A DNA stretch of 64,000 nucleotides, taken from assembly GCF_900105905.1 (NCBI RefSeq), contig NZ_FNSV01000005.1, positions 1,240,001 through 1,304,000 on the forward strand, given 5' to 3'. A program made the position numbers and the translations under genes. Positions 29,366 to 37,191 of this stretch are shown here, one piece after another. Source of the stretch: Rhodococcus koreensis. GTDB taxonomy: Bacteria; Actinomycetota; Actinomycetes; Mycobacteriales; Mycobacteriaceae. The notes under the pieces are model-generated. The model did no database searches and was not told the origin of the DNA. It saw only the letters and a program-made list of their open reading frames with translations. Position 1 is the stretch's first letter. Each line of letters starts with the position of its first letter.

Positions 29366-30508
29366 TCAGAGATTGAGTCCGCGACCGATGATTTCCTTCA
29401 TGATCTCGGTGGTCCCGCCATAGATGGTCTGGACACGAGAATCCATGTACGCCTTCGCGATCGGATACTCCTTCATGTACCCGTAGCCGCCGTGCAGCTG
29501 CAGACACCGGTCGATCAGCCGGACCTGCGCCTCGGTGGTCCACCACTTGGCCATCGCCGCTTCCTGCACCGACAGCTTCTCGTCGTTGAGCAGTTCGATG
29601 AACTTGTCGACGAGGACCCGGACGGCCGTCGCCTCCGTGGCGAGTTCGGCGAGTACGAAGCGCGTGTTCTGGAAGCTGCCGATCGACTTTCCGAAGGCCT
29701 TCCGGTCGCGGCAGTACTGGATCGTCATGTCCAGCGCCGATTCCATTGCGGCGGCGGCCACCACGGCGATCGACAACCGCTCCTGCGGGAGGTTCTTCAT
29801 CAGGTAGAGGAAGCCCATGCCTTCCTCACCGAGGAGGTTGGTGGCGGGGACGCGTACGTCGGTGAAGCTCAACTCCGCGGTGTCCTGTGCCTTCATCCCG
29901 ATCTTGTCGAGGTTGCGGCCGCGTTCGAAGCCCGGCATGTCCCGTTCGACCACCAGGAGGCTGAATCCCTGCGCTCCCTTGTCGGGATCGGTACATGCGA
30001 CGACGATCACGAGGTCGGCGTTGATGCCGTTGGTGATGAAGGTCTTGGAACCGTTGAGAACCCAGTCGTTGCCGTCGCGTACGGCGCGCGTCTTGATGCC
30101 CTGCAGGTCGCTGCCGGTCCCCGGTTCGGTCATCGCGATCGCCGTGATCAGCTCACCCGACGCGAAGCCGGGCAGCCACCGCCGCTTCTGCTCGTCGTTG
30201 CTCAGTTCGAGCAGGTACGGTGCGACGACGTCGTTGTGCAGGGTGAAGCCGATGCCGCTGTACCCGCCACGTGTCGTCTCCTCGGTGATGATCGCGTTGT
30301 ACCGGAAGTCGCGCACGCCGCCGCCGCCGAATTCCTCCGGCACGGCCATGCCGAGGAAGCCCTGCTTTCCGGCCTCCACCCACAGGCTGCGGTCGACGAT
30401 GTTCTGCTCTTCCCACTTGGCGTGGTTCGGCTCGGCGTGCTGTGCGAGAAACTTGCGGTACGACTCCCGGAACAGTTCGTGCTCCGGTTCGAACAGGGTG
30501 CGCTCCAC
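29366..30508 (-). CDS. fadE20: Acyl-CoA dehydrogenase, FadE20-like
   Basis: A 380-residue FAD enzyme with the family signatures AMTEPGTGSDLQGI and LHGGYGYMKEYPIAK. It oxidises acyl-CoA to trans-2-enoyl-CoA. The usual C-terminal catalytic Glu of YEGT is Gly here (YGGTTEIM), as in the long-chain/isovaleryl subfamily, where the base lies in an earlier helix; that type is therefore inferred. The position between lexA and hflX matches M. tuberculosis fadE20 (Rv2724c). The GTG at 30508 has AGGAG 5 nt upstream. Confidence 0.85.
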   Translation of the reverse strand: MERTLFEPEHELFRESYRKFLAQHAEPNHAKWEEQNIVDRSLWVEAGKQGFLGMAVPEEFGGGGVRDFRYNAIITEETTRGGYSGIGFTLHNDVVAPYLLELSNDEQKRRWLPGFASGELITAIAMTEPGTGSDLQGIKTRAVRDGNDWVLNGSKTFITNGINADLVIVVACTDPDKGAQGFSLLVVERDMPGFERGRNLDKIGMKAQDTAELSFTDVRVPATNLLGEEGMGFLYLMKNLPQERLSIAVVAAAAMESALDMTIQYCRDRKAFGKSIGSFQNTRFVLAELATEATAVRVLVDKFIELLNDEKLSVQEAAMAKWWTTEAQVRLIDRCLQLHGGYGYMKEYPIAKAYMDSRVQTIYGGTTEIMKEIIGRGLNL

Positions 30509-30635
30509 GCCGACTCCTCGTATCAACTGTCTGTTACGTCTCGTTCGAGATACGTCTGGTTCGACGGTAGAGGCGAGGAAGTACGGGGTGAATGACCCAG
30601 GTGATCGGGATTCGTGACCCATCCGGTCACCGGTG

Positions 30636-31964
30636 TCAGCGCTTGCGGAACCCCGCGAGCCAGCGCATCACCGGGTAGGCGACGAGGATGCCCACCGAAC
30701 CCCACGCAATGCCGCCGAGTTCCACCGATCCGATCGTCAAAGTCAGGTCGCCGATGCCGGCGACGAGCGCGGCGGCGACCACGGTGAGATTCACGGGGTC
30801 GGTGAAGTCGACCTCGGCGTCCATCCAGATGCGCACACCGAGGACGCCGATCAGTCCGTACAGCACGAGAGTGGCGCCGCCGATGACACCGTTAGGCACG
30901 GTGAACACGAGGGCTCCGAACTTCGGTGAGAACGCGAGAACCACGGCCGTGGCGGCCGCGACCCAGTAGGCAGCGGTGGAGTACACCCGCGTCGCGGCCA
31001 TCACGCCGATGTTCTCGGCGTAGGTGGTGGTGCCGGACCCGCCACCGAACCCGGCGAGGGTGGTGGCCAGTCCGTCCGCGACGAGCGCATTGCCGGCGAC
31101 GTCGTCGAGGGACCGACCCGTCATGGCCGACACCGCCTTGACGTGGCCGACGTTCTCGGCGATCAGGACGATCACCACCGGCAGGGTCAGCGCGATCACG
31201 GACCATTCGAACGTCGGTCCCCGCAGTTCGGGCACACCGAACCAGGCCGCGTCCCGCAGTGCCGTCACCCGCTCCTCCGCGAGACCGCCGATCACGGCGG
31301 CGAACACCCAGCCGACGACGACGCCGACGAGGATGCCGAGGCGGCCCAGCAACCCCGGGCCGAGGACGGTCACGAGCAGGATCGCGAGCAGGGTGACCCC
31401 GGCGATCAGTGGTTGTGACTCGAACGAATCCACCGCGGTGGGTGCGAGATTGAGCCCGATCAGCGCCACCACGGCGCCGGTGACGACCGGCGGCATCACC
31501 GCGTCGATGACCCGCGACCCGGCCAGTTTCACCGCGACACCGATGACGAGCAGCAGCAGACCTGCGGCCGCGACACCGCCGAGTTGCGCTGCGGGACCGG
31601 AACTCTGCGACGCCGTCAGCGGCGCGATGAATGCGAACGACGACCCCAGGTAGCTGGGGATGCGTCCGCGTGTGATGAGCAGGAACAGGGCCGTCCCGAT
31701 ACCCGAGAACAGCAGGGTCGTGGTGACCGGGAACCCGGTGATCGTCGGCACCAGGAGGGTGGCGCCGAACATCGCGATGACGTGCTGCATCCCGATTCCG
31801 ACTGTGCGCGGCCAGGTGAGGCGCTCGCCGGGAGCGACCACCTCGCCCTCGCTGATCCGCCTGCCGTCGCCGTGCAGCGTCCACCCGAACGCGCGCGTGG
31901 TAGCGGACGGGCCGTCAGAGCCGCCGACCGGACCGTCGGGGGCGTCTGTTTCTCTTTTCGTCAC
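30636..31964 (-). CDS. Nucleobase:cation symporter-2 (uracil/xanthine permease) family transporter
   Basis: A 442-residue NCS2 protein with about 14 membrane spans. It has the N-terminal MQHVIAMFGATLLVP segment, the conserved Gln-His pair and the GGGSGTTTYAENIGVMAATRV motif that carries substrate-binding residues. The family imports uracil, xanthine or uric acid with a proton. In the known families the second helix element of this motif separates uracil from xanthine carriers; SGTTTYAENIG is the UraA-like form, so uracil is the better guess. The GTG at 31964 lies 9 nt after TACTAT, with no ribosome-binding site. Confidence 0.85.
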   Translation of the reverse strand: MTKRETDAPDGPVGGSDGPSATTRAFGWTLHGDGRRISEGEVVAPGERLTWPRTVGIGMQHVIAMFGATLLVPTITGFPVTTTLLFSGIGTALFLLITRGRIPSYLGSSFAFIAPLTASQSSGPAAQLGGVAAAGLLLLVIGVAVKLAGSRVIDAVMPPVVTGAVVALIGLNLAPTAVDSFESQPLIAGVTLLAILLVTVLGPGLLGRLGILVGVVVGWVFAAVIGGLAEERVTALRDAAWFGVPELRGPTFEWSVIALTLPVVIVLIAENVGHVKAVSAMTGRSLDDVAGNALVADGLATTLAGFGGGSGTTTYAENIGVMAATRVYSTAAYWVAAATAVVLAFSPKFGALVFTVPNGVIGGATLVLYGLIGVLGVRIWMDAEVDFTDPVNLTVVAAALVAGIGDLTLTIGSVELGGIAWGSVGILVAYPVMRWLAGFRKR

Positions 31965-32126
31965 AGTTCGCCAATAGTAGGCACGATCTGGGAGTTTCGC
32001 GCCGCCGGGACCGGATCCACCGATTCGGCGACATTCACCCCGCGCGCTCGATTGCCTACTCGTTCGCTCCACGGCAACAGTCGTGCGTAAACCGACAAGA
32101 CACCGACGTTCCGATCGACGCATGAT

Positions 32127-32140
32127 GAGTGACGTCGCTC
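32127..32140. promoter_or_regulatory. Imperfect palindrome upstream of the broken dehydrogenase gene
   Basis: GAGTGACGTCGCTC is a 14-bp inverted repeat with one mismatched pair, 97 nt before the ATG at 32238. It could be an operator. The rest of 31965-32237 shows no gene; it contains the permease promoter. Confidence 0.3.
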
Positions 32141-32237
32141 ACACAGCGGTGGCCGATTCGAGTGGCCGCCCGCCGGATCCCAGCGATACTGCGCGATGCC
32201 GCGCTGCTGCGTACTCGACCCACAGGAGACGAACATC

Positions 32238-33495
32238 ATGGCCATTGACTTCACGTTGACCCCACAGCAGCGTGAGCTCCAACTCTCGGCCCGCGATTTC
32301 GCCGGTAAGGCATTGGCAGACGTCGGCAAGACGATTCGCCATCTGCCCACGGCCGAAGAGAGATTCCTCGCCACCCGCCCTGCCTACGAAGACGTTGTCG
32401 CACAGGGGTGGCTTCGCAAGGTTACCCTCTCCGCCCGCGGGCGGAGAGGGTAACGGGATGGTCGACCTGGCGTTGATCGCCGAGGAGTTCTACGCAGTCG
32501 ATGCGAACGTGTCGCTGACGCTGTTCGCCTCACTACTCGGGCTGCTCCCCGTCCTCAACGCCGGCAGCCCCGACCAAGTCCAGCAGACATTGCGCCCCTT
32601 CCTGTCCGGCACCGGCGCCCCGCTCGCCGCCTTCTGCCACAGCGAGCCGGGCGGGATCGCCAACTTCGACGAACCTGTGCCGGCTGAAGGGACCCGCACC
32701 ACCGCGGTACTCGACGGCGATCAGTGGGTGATCAACGGCGCGAAGCAATGGATCAGCAGCGCAACCGGCTGGGACTCGAAGGGCGCGGACATTCTCACGG
32801 TGGTGTGCCGCACCGATCCAAATCCCCAGACCCGAGCGGCCGCCGACCACTCGCTGTCCGTCCTTCTCGTGCCTACACCCGACCATGGCTTCGTATCCGA
32901 CGAGAACTTCGAGACGATGGGCCACCGAGGGCATCTCACCCCGCGCTTCCACTTCGAAAATGTTCGGGTTCCGCGCGAGAACGTCCTCGGCGAGGTCGGC
33001 GGCGGCAAGGCCTTGGTCGAGGCGAGTTTCGCCGGCACCGCTGCCCTCGTCGGAATCTTCGGCGTGGGACTCATGCGTTCAGCCTTCGACTTCACCCTCG
33101 CGTTCGCCAAGCGTGAGCGGCGCGCCGGCCGGGTGCCGATAATCGAACATCAGGCGGTCGGGTATGCGCTCGCCGACGCGAAGATCGCGATCGAGACCGC
33201 CCGGTACCTGAGCTGGAAGGCCTGCAATGCTCTCGACCACGAACTGCCCAGTGCCCTCGAACTGGCTGTGCAGGCGAAGATCTACGGCTCCGAGACCGCG
33301 GTGAAGGTCATCACCGACCTCATGCGCGTCGTCGGTATCGACAGTTACAACCACAACCTGCCTCTCGCAGGGCTCCTGCAAGACGCGATCGTGCTGCCGC
33401 TGTTCGACGGCGGAAATATGGGAGTTCGCCGGCGCCAGCTCCACAGCCTGCTCGCGTCACCGGACTACGACTCACTCGACACAGTGACGACCTGA
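32238..33495 (+). pseudogene. Acyl-CoA dehydrogenase gene interrupted by a frameshift
   Basis: The N-terminal piece (ATG 32238, AGGAGA upstream; M-A-I-D-F-T-L-T-P) reads to a TAA at 32451-32453. The rest of the enzyme continues in another frame to 33495. The protein-level join lies near 32415-32425, where one extra base (or two missing) would restore a single chain: G-W-L-R-K joined to L-P-S-P-P-A-G-G-E-G-N-G. The second piece has the FAD-fold motifs CHSEPGGIANFD and INGAKQWISSATGWD, and ends with FDGGNMGVRRRQ, without the usual Glu. A perfect 34-bp palindrome starts right at the break. An ATG at 32458 with AGAGGG upstream could allow re-initiation, but an enzyme without the N-terminal domain is unlikely to work. 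A sequencing error or true decay cannot be told apart here. Confidence 0.75.
32421..32454. repeat. Perfect 34-bp palindrome at the frameshift
   Basis: Two 15-nt arms (GTTACCCTCTCCGCC and its complement) flank a central CGCG; all 34 bases pair. In the downstream reading frame it codes L-P-S-P-P-A-G-G-E-G-N, which fits the dehydrogenase family at that point. In the upstream frame it ends in the premature TAA. As RNA it would form a very stable hairpin covering the potential ribosome-binding site of the ATG at 32458. Confidence 0.95.
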
Positions 33496-33500
33496 GAGCT

Positions 33501-33528
33501 GGGCTCGAGGACGGAATTCCTCGAGCCC
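33501..33528. terminator. Hairpin between the dehydrogenase and ptsI genes
   Basis: A 10-bp perfect inverted repeat (GGGCTCGAGG / CCTCGAGCCC) with an 8-nt loop starts 5 nt after the dehydrogenase stop and faces the convergent ptsI stop. Confidence 0.65.
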
Positions 33529-33562
33529 ATCGGGCGGTGAGTGGCCGGAATCCGGCGGTCGA

Positions 33563-35233
33563 CTACGCGCCCAACACTCGTACCGCCGCGGCCCGCGCCT
33601 CCGCGGGATCGCTCGTGGCGAGCACGTCCTCGGCGGCCCGGCGGCAGTCGTCCAGCGTGACCGATCCCACCTTCGCCCCCACACCGGACACGGCGGCGCC
33701 CGCGCAGGACAGCGACGTGACACCGAGTCCGATCAGGACGCAGGCGAGCAGCGGGTCGGCGGCAGCCTCGCCGCAGACGCCGACCGGTTTGCCCGCCGCG
33801 ACGCCGGCCTCGGCCGTGCGCGCGACGAGCGCGAGAACGGCCGGCTGCCAGGGGTCGGTGAGCGACGCCAGATCGGACGACATCCGGTCGGCGGCCATCG
33901 TGTACTGCGCGAGGTCGTTCGTGCCGATGGACAGGAAGTCGACGTGACGCAGGAGGCGGTCAGCTAGTAGCGCCGCGGCAGGCACCTCGACCATGACCCC
34001 GGGCACGAGACCGCGGGCGCGGACCTGGGCCGCGAACGATTCAGCCTCGGCGGGAGTCGAAATCATCGGCGCCATCACCCACGGCTGCGACTGCGTCTGC
34101 TTCGCCGCGGCGGCGACGGCGTCGAGTTGCCTGCTGAGGATGCCCGGGTTCTGTTCGGCGATGCGGATGCCGCGGACCCCGAGCGCGGGGTTCGCCTCGT
34201 CGGCGTGGTTGGCGAAGCGCAGCGGCTTGTCCGATCCCGCGTCGAGGGTCCGGATCACCACTTTCCGGCCCGCGAACGCGTCGAGCACCTCGCCGTAGAT
34301 CTCGGCCTGCTCATCGACGCCGGGCTCGGAATCGCGGTCCAGGAAGCACAACTCGGTGCGGAACAGTCCGACGCCCTCGGCGGCGGTCCCGGACGCCGAC
34401 CGCGCCCCGGCCCCGTCCTGCACGTTGGCCAGAATCGAGACGGCGTGCCCGTCGCTGGTGCGGCCCGGCCCTTCCCAGGACTGGATGCGAAGCCGTTCGG
34501 CGCGCCCGTGCTCCACGGCTGCGCGGGCCTCGACGGGGTCCGGTTCCATCACGAGTTCGCCCGCCGAGCCGTCGAGGAGGACGGGGGTGCCCGAGACGAC
34601 GGATTCGAGATCACGCACCGCGACGACACACGGGATGCCCAGCTGCCGCGAGATGATCGCGGTGTGGCTCGTCGGGCCGCCGAGAACCGTCACGAGTCCG
34701 ACGATCAGCTCGGGATCGAGACCGGCGGTGTCGGCGGGCGCGAGGTCCTGGGCGCAGAGGATCGACGGGGTCGTGGGCACGGGGATGCCCGGCTCGGGCA
34801 GGCCGAGGAGTTCGGAGACGACGCGGTCGCGGATGTCGCGCAGGTCGGTCACGCGTTCGGCCATCAGCCCACCCATCTTGGTGAACAGGGTGACGAACTG
34901 CTCGGTGGCCTCCGCTGCCGCCTCCCCGGCCGGGGTTCCGCCGGCGATCAGCTTCTGCGCCGCACCGAGCCAGCCGCGGTCTGCGGCCATCGCCGCGTTC
35001 GCCTGCAGCACCTCTGCCGCGGCGCCGGAGACGCTCGCCGCGCGGTCGCGGAGTCGCTGCGACACCACGGCGGCCGCTTCCTCGAAGCGGACCTTCTCCG
35101 CGTCGCGCGACGCCTCGTCGATCCGGGCGGATCCGGGTGCGACCTCCGGCCGCGGGGCCGGCCAGATCACCGGCGCGTAGGCAATGCCCGGTACCACCGG
35201 CGTACCTCGCACGATTTCACGGTCTTCGGTCAT
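33563..35233 (-). CDS. ptsI: Phosphoenolpyruvate-protein phosphotransferase (PTS enzyme I)
   Basis: A 556-residue PTS enzyme I. The N-terminal HPr-binding and phospho-His domain has active His190 in GGPTSHTAIISRQ; the C-terminal PEP-binding barrel includes RTELCFLDR and the DFLSIGTNDLAQYTMAADR signature. It transfers phosphate from PEP to HPr, whose gene lies at the far end of the divergent operon. The ATG at 35233 has AGGAGG 5 nt upstream. It is divergent from fruR over a shared promoter region. Confidence 0.96.
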   Translation of the reverse strand: MTEDREIVRGTPVVPGIAYAPVIWPAPRPEVAPGSARIDEASRDAEKVRFEEAAAVVSQRLRDRAASVSGAAAEVLQANAAMAADRGWLGAAQKLIAGGTPAGEAAAEATEQFVTLFTKMGGLMAERVTDLRDIRDRVVSELLGLPEPGIPVPTTPSILCAQDLAPADTAGLDPELIVGLVTVLGGPTSHTAIISRQLGIPCVVAVRDLESVVSGTPVLLDGSAGELVMEPDPVEARAAVEHGRAERLRIQSWEGPGRTSDGHAVSILANVQDGAGARSASGTAAEGVGLFRTELCFLDRDSEPGVDEQAEIYGEVLDAFAGRKVVIRTLDAGSDKPLRFANHADEANPALGVRGIRIAEQNPGILSRQLDAVAAAAKQTQSQPWVMAPMISTPAEAESFAAQVRARGLVPGVMVEVPAAALLADRLLRHVDFLSIGTNDLAQYTMAADRMSSDLASLTDPWQPAVLALVARTAEAGVAAGKPVGVCGEAAADPLLACVLIGLGVTSLSCAGAAVSGVGAKVGSVTLDDCRRAAEDVLATSDPAEARAAAVRVLGA

Positions 35234-35298
35234 CGGGTCCTCCTGGCCGGCTCGTTCTGTCGTCACACAATCGGAAATGCGAATCGACTATGTGACGG

Positions 35299-35326
35299 AG
35301 ATTACTCTCAACTCTTGACATGTCAA
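35299..35326 (-). promoter_or_regulatory. ptsI promoter
   Basis: On the minus strand TTGACA (35326-35321), a 16-bp spacer and TAATCT (35304-35299) form a sigma-70 promoter. Its -35 is one half of the palindrome TTGACATGTCAA (35315-35326); the other half is a possible -35 for the divergent fruR operon. Confidence 0.65.
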
Positions 35327-35342
35327 CACACTCGGGCGTAAA

Positions 35343-35359
35343 ACAACATGACACAACAT
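35343..35359. promoter_or_regulatory. Candidate FruR (DeoR-type) operator: ACAACAT direct repeats
   Basis: ACAACAT occurs at 35343-35349 and again at 35353-35359, 10 bp apart, so both copies lie on the same DNA face. It sits just downstream of the palindromic -35 pair and before fruR. DeoR-family repressors often use short direct repeats with such spacing; binding by FruR is inferred. Confidence 0.4.
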
Positions 35360-35430
35360 TTCGTGTGATGCAGACCATAACGGATCTCGTCACCGAACAC
35401 TTCATCGACGAGAACAGGAACGGGGTCACG

Positions 35431-36198
35431 GTGTATCCGGAAGAACGCCAGCAAGCGGTCACCACGCTGATCTCGCAGCGGGGGCGCATGTCGGTCGCCG
35501 ACCTCTCCGACACCTTCGGCGTCACCACCGAGACCGTGCGCCGCGACCTCGCGCTGCTCGAACGCCTCGGCCACATCCGTCGCGTGCACGGCGGCGCGGT
35601 CCCTGCCGGTTCCCTCACCGTCACCGAACCCGGCATGACGGAGCGCGATCACACCCGCGCCGAGCAGAAGGATCGGATCGCCAAGCGCGCCGCCGCCTAC
35701 CTGCCGCCGTCCGGTGGCAGCGTGCTGTTCGACGCGGGAACCACCACCGGGCGCATCATCCCGGAACTGCCGTCCGATCTGGACCTCACCGTGATCACCA
35801 ACTCGGTGCCGATCGCGGCCCGGCTCGCCGGACTCAATTCCGTGACCCTCCACATGCTCGGCGGCCGGGTCCGCGGGATCACGCAGGCCGCCGTCGGCGA
35901 GGAGGCGCTGCGCATCCTCGACGTCCTCCGCGTCGACGTCGCGTTCATCGGCACCAATGCGCTCAGCGTCGGCCACGGCCTGTCCACACCGGACACCGAG
36001 GAGGCCGCCGTGAAGCGTGCGATGGTCCGCTGCGCCAATCACGTCGTAGTGGTCGCCGACTCGTCGAAGGTCGGCCGTGAGCACCTCGTGAGCTTCGCCC
36101 CCATCCACAGCGTCGACATCCTCGTCACCGACGCCGACATCACGCCCGCAGACCGAGCCCACTTCCACGACCAGGGAATCGAGGTGGTGATCGCATGA
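35431..36198 (+). CDS. fruR: DeoR-family regulator of fructose PTS genes
   Basis: A 255-residue DeoR-type repressor. The N-terminal HTH contains MSVADLSDTFGVTTETVRRD, followed by the RRVHGGAV wing and a sugar-phosphate-binding domain (FDAGTTTGRI, DVAFIGTNAL). It probably senses fructose 1-phosphate and controls this operon and ptsI. The GTG at 35431 gives the family-typical start (Y-P-E-E-R); the longer frame to 35320 overlaps the promoter. The stop overlaps the fruK ATG (ATGA). Confidence 0.88.
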   Translation: MYPEERQQAVTTLISQRGRMSVADLSDTFGVTTETVRRDLALLERLGHIRRVHGGAVPAGSLTVTEPGMTERDHTRAEQKDRIAKRAAAYLPPSGGSVLFDAGTTTGRIIPELPSDLDLTVITNSVPIAARLAGLNSVTLHMLGGRVRGITQAAVGEEALRILDVLRVDVAFIGTNALSVGHGLSTPDTEEAAVKRAMVRCANHVVVVADSSKVGREHLVSFAPIHSVDILVTDADITPADRAHFHDQGIEVVIA

Positions 36199-37175
36199 TC
36201 GTCACGCTGACCGCCAATCCGAGCATCGACCGCACCGTCAACCTGCTCGGGCGCCTCGAACGGGGAACCGTCCTGCGCGCAGCCGCGACCCACAGCGACC
36301 CGGGAGGCAAGGGCGTCAACGTCGCCCGCGCGCTCACGTCCGCCGGCGTCAACGCAGTTGCGGTGCTGCCCGGCAACGCGGGCGACCCCCTGCTCACCGC
36401 CCTGTCCGAGCACGGGATCGAGCACGTGACCGTGGCGACGTCCGGTTCGGCACGCACGAACATCACCATCACCGAACCCGACGGCACCACCACCAAGATC
36501 AACGAACCCGGTGTCACGATGTCGGCCGGATCCCTCGCCGATCTGCAGTCGGAGATCATCGAACGCGGGTCCCGGGCCGAATGGGTGGTGCTGTCCGGTT
36601 CCCTACCCCCGGGCATCCCCACCGACTGGTACGCCACGCTCGTCGAGGCGCTGCGTTCGGCCTCGTGCCGGGTCGCCGTCGACACCTCGGACGCCCCGCT
36701 GCTCGCACTCGCGGACCGGTTCCCGGCGGCCTGCCCCGACCTCGTGAAACCGAACAGCGAGGAACTCGCGCAACTCACCGGCGCCGACGGGCACCTGCTC
36801 GAGGAGTCCGCGCTGCGGGGAGACCCGACGGCCACCGCCCACGCGGGCAGGCAACTCGTGGACCGTGGGGTCGAAGCCGTCCTCGCCACGCTCGGCGCCG
36901 CGGGCGCCGTTCTCGTGACGGAGGCCGGCGCCTGGTGGGCCACGCCACCACCGATCGTCGCCCGCAGCACCGTCGGCGCCGGCGACTCCTCGCTGGCGGG
37001 CTACCTGGCAGCGCAGATCTCCGGCGCGTCGCCCGCGGACTGCCTCCGATCCGCCGTTGCCTACGGCAGCGCGGCGGCCGCCCTCCCGGGCACCACCCTG
37101 CCGACCCCCGAACACGTCGACATCGACGCCGTCACCGTCACCGCCCTCAGCTCCCCCGCCCCCGATCCGGCCTGA
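36195..37175 (+). CDS. fruK: 1-phosphofructokinase
   Basis: A 326-residue PfkB-family kinase. N-terminal signatures are the family start (TLTANPSIDRTV) and GGKGVNVARAL; the C-terminal signature with the catalytic Asp is VGAGDSSLAGYL. It phosphorylates fructose 1-phosphate, the product of the fructose PTS, to fructose 1,6-bisphosphate. Its ATG overlaps the fruR stop by an ATGA, so the genes are translationally coupled; fruA starts 16 nt after its stop. Confidence 0.95.
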   Translation: MIVTLTANPSIDRTVNLLGRLERGTVLRAAATHSDPGGKGVNVARALTSAGVNAVAVLPGNAGDPLLTALSEHGIEHVTVATSGSARTNITITEPDGTTTKINEPGVTMSAGSLADLQSEIIERGSRAEWVVLSGSLPPGIPTDWYATLVEALRSASCRVAVDTSDAPLLALADRFPAACPDLVKPNSEELAQLTGADGHLLEESALRGDPTATAHAGRQLVDRGVEAVLATLGAAGAVLVTEAGAWWATPPPIVARSTVGAGDSSLAGYLAAQISGASPADCLRSAVAYGSAAAALPGTTLPTPEHVDIDAVTVTALSSPAPDPA

Positions 37176-37191
37176 ACCAGAAGGAAACACC

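Noticed and set aside
32421..32454. Insertion-sequence scar or MITE at the palindrome
   Set aside because: No target-site duplication or transposase remnant is seen, and the palindrome codes family-like residues in frame with the downstream part.
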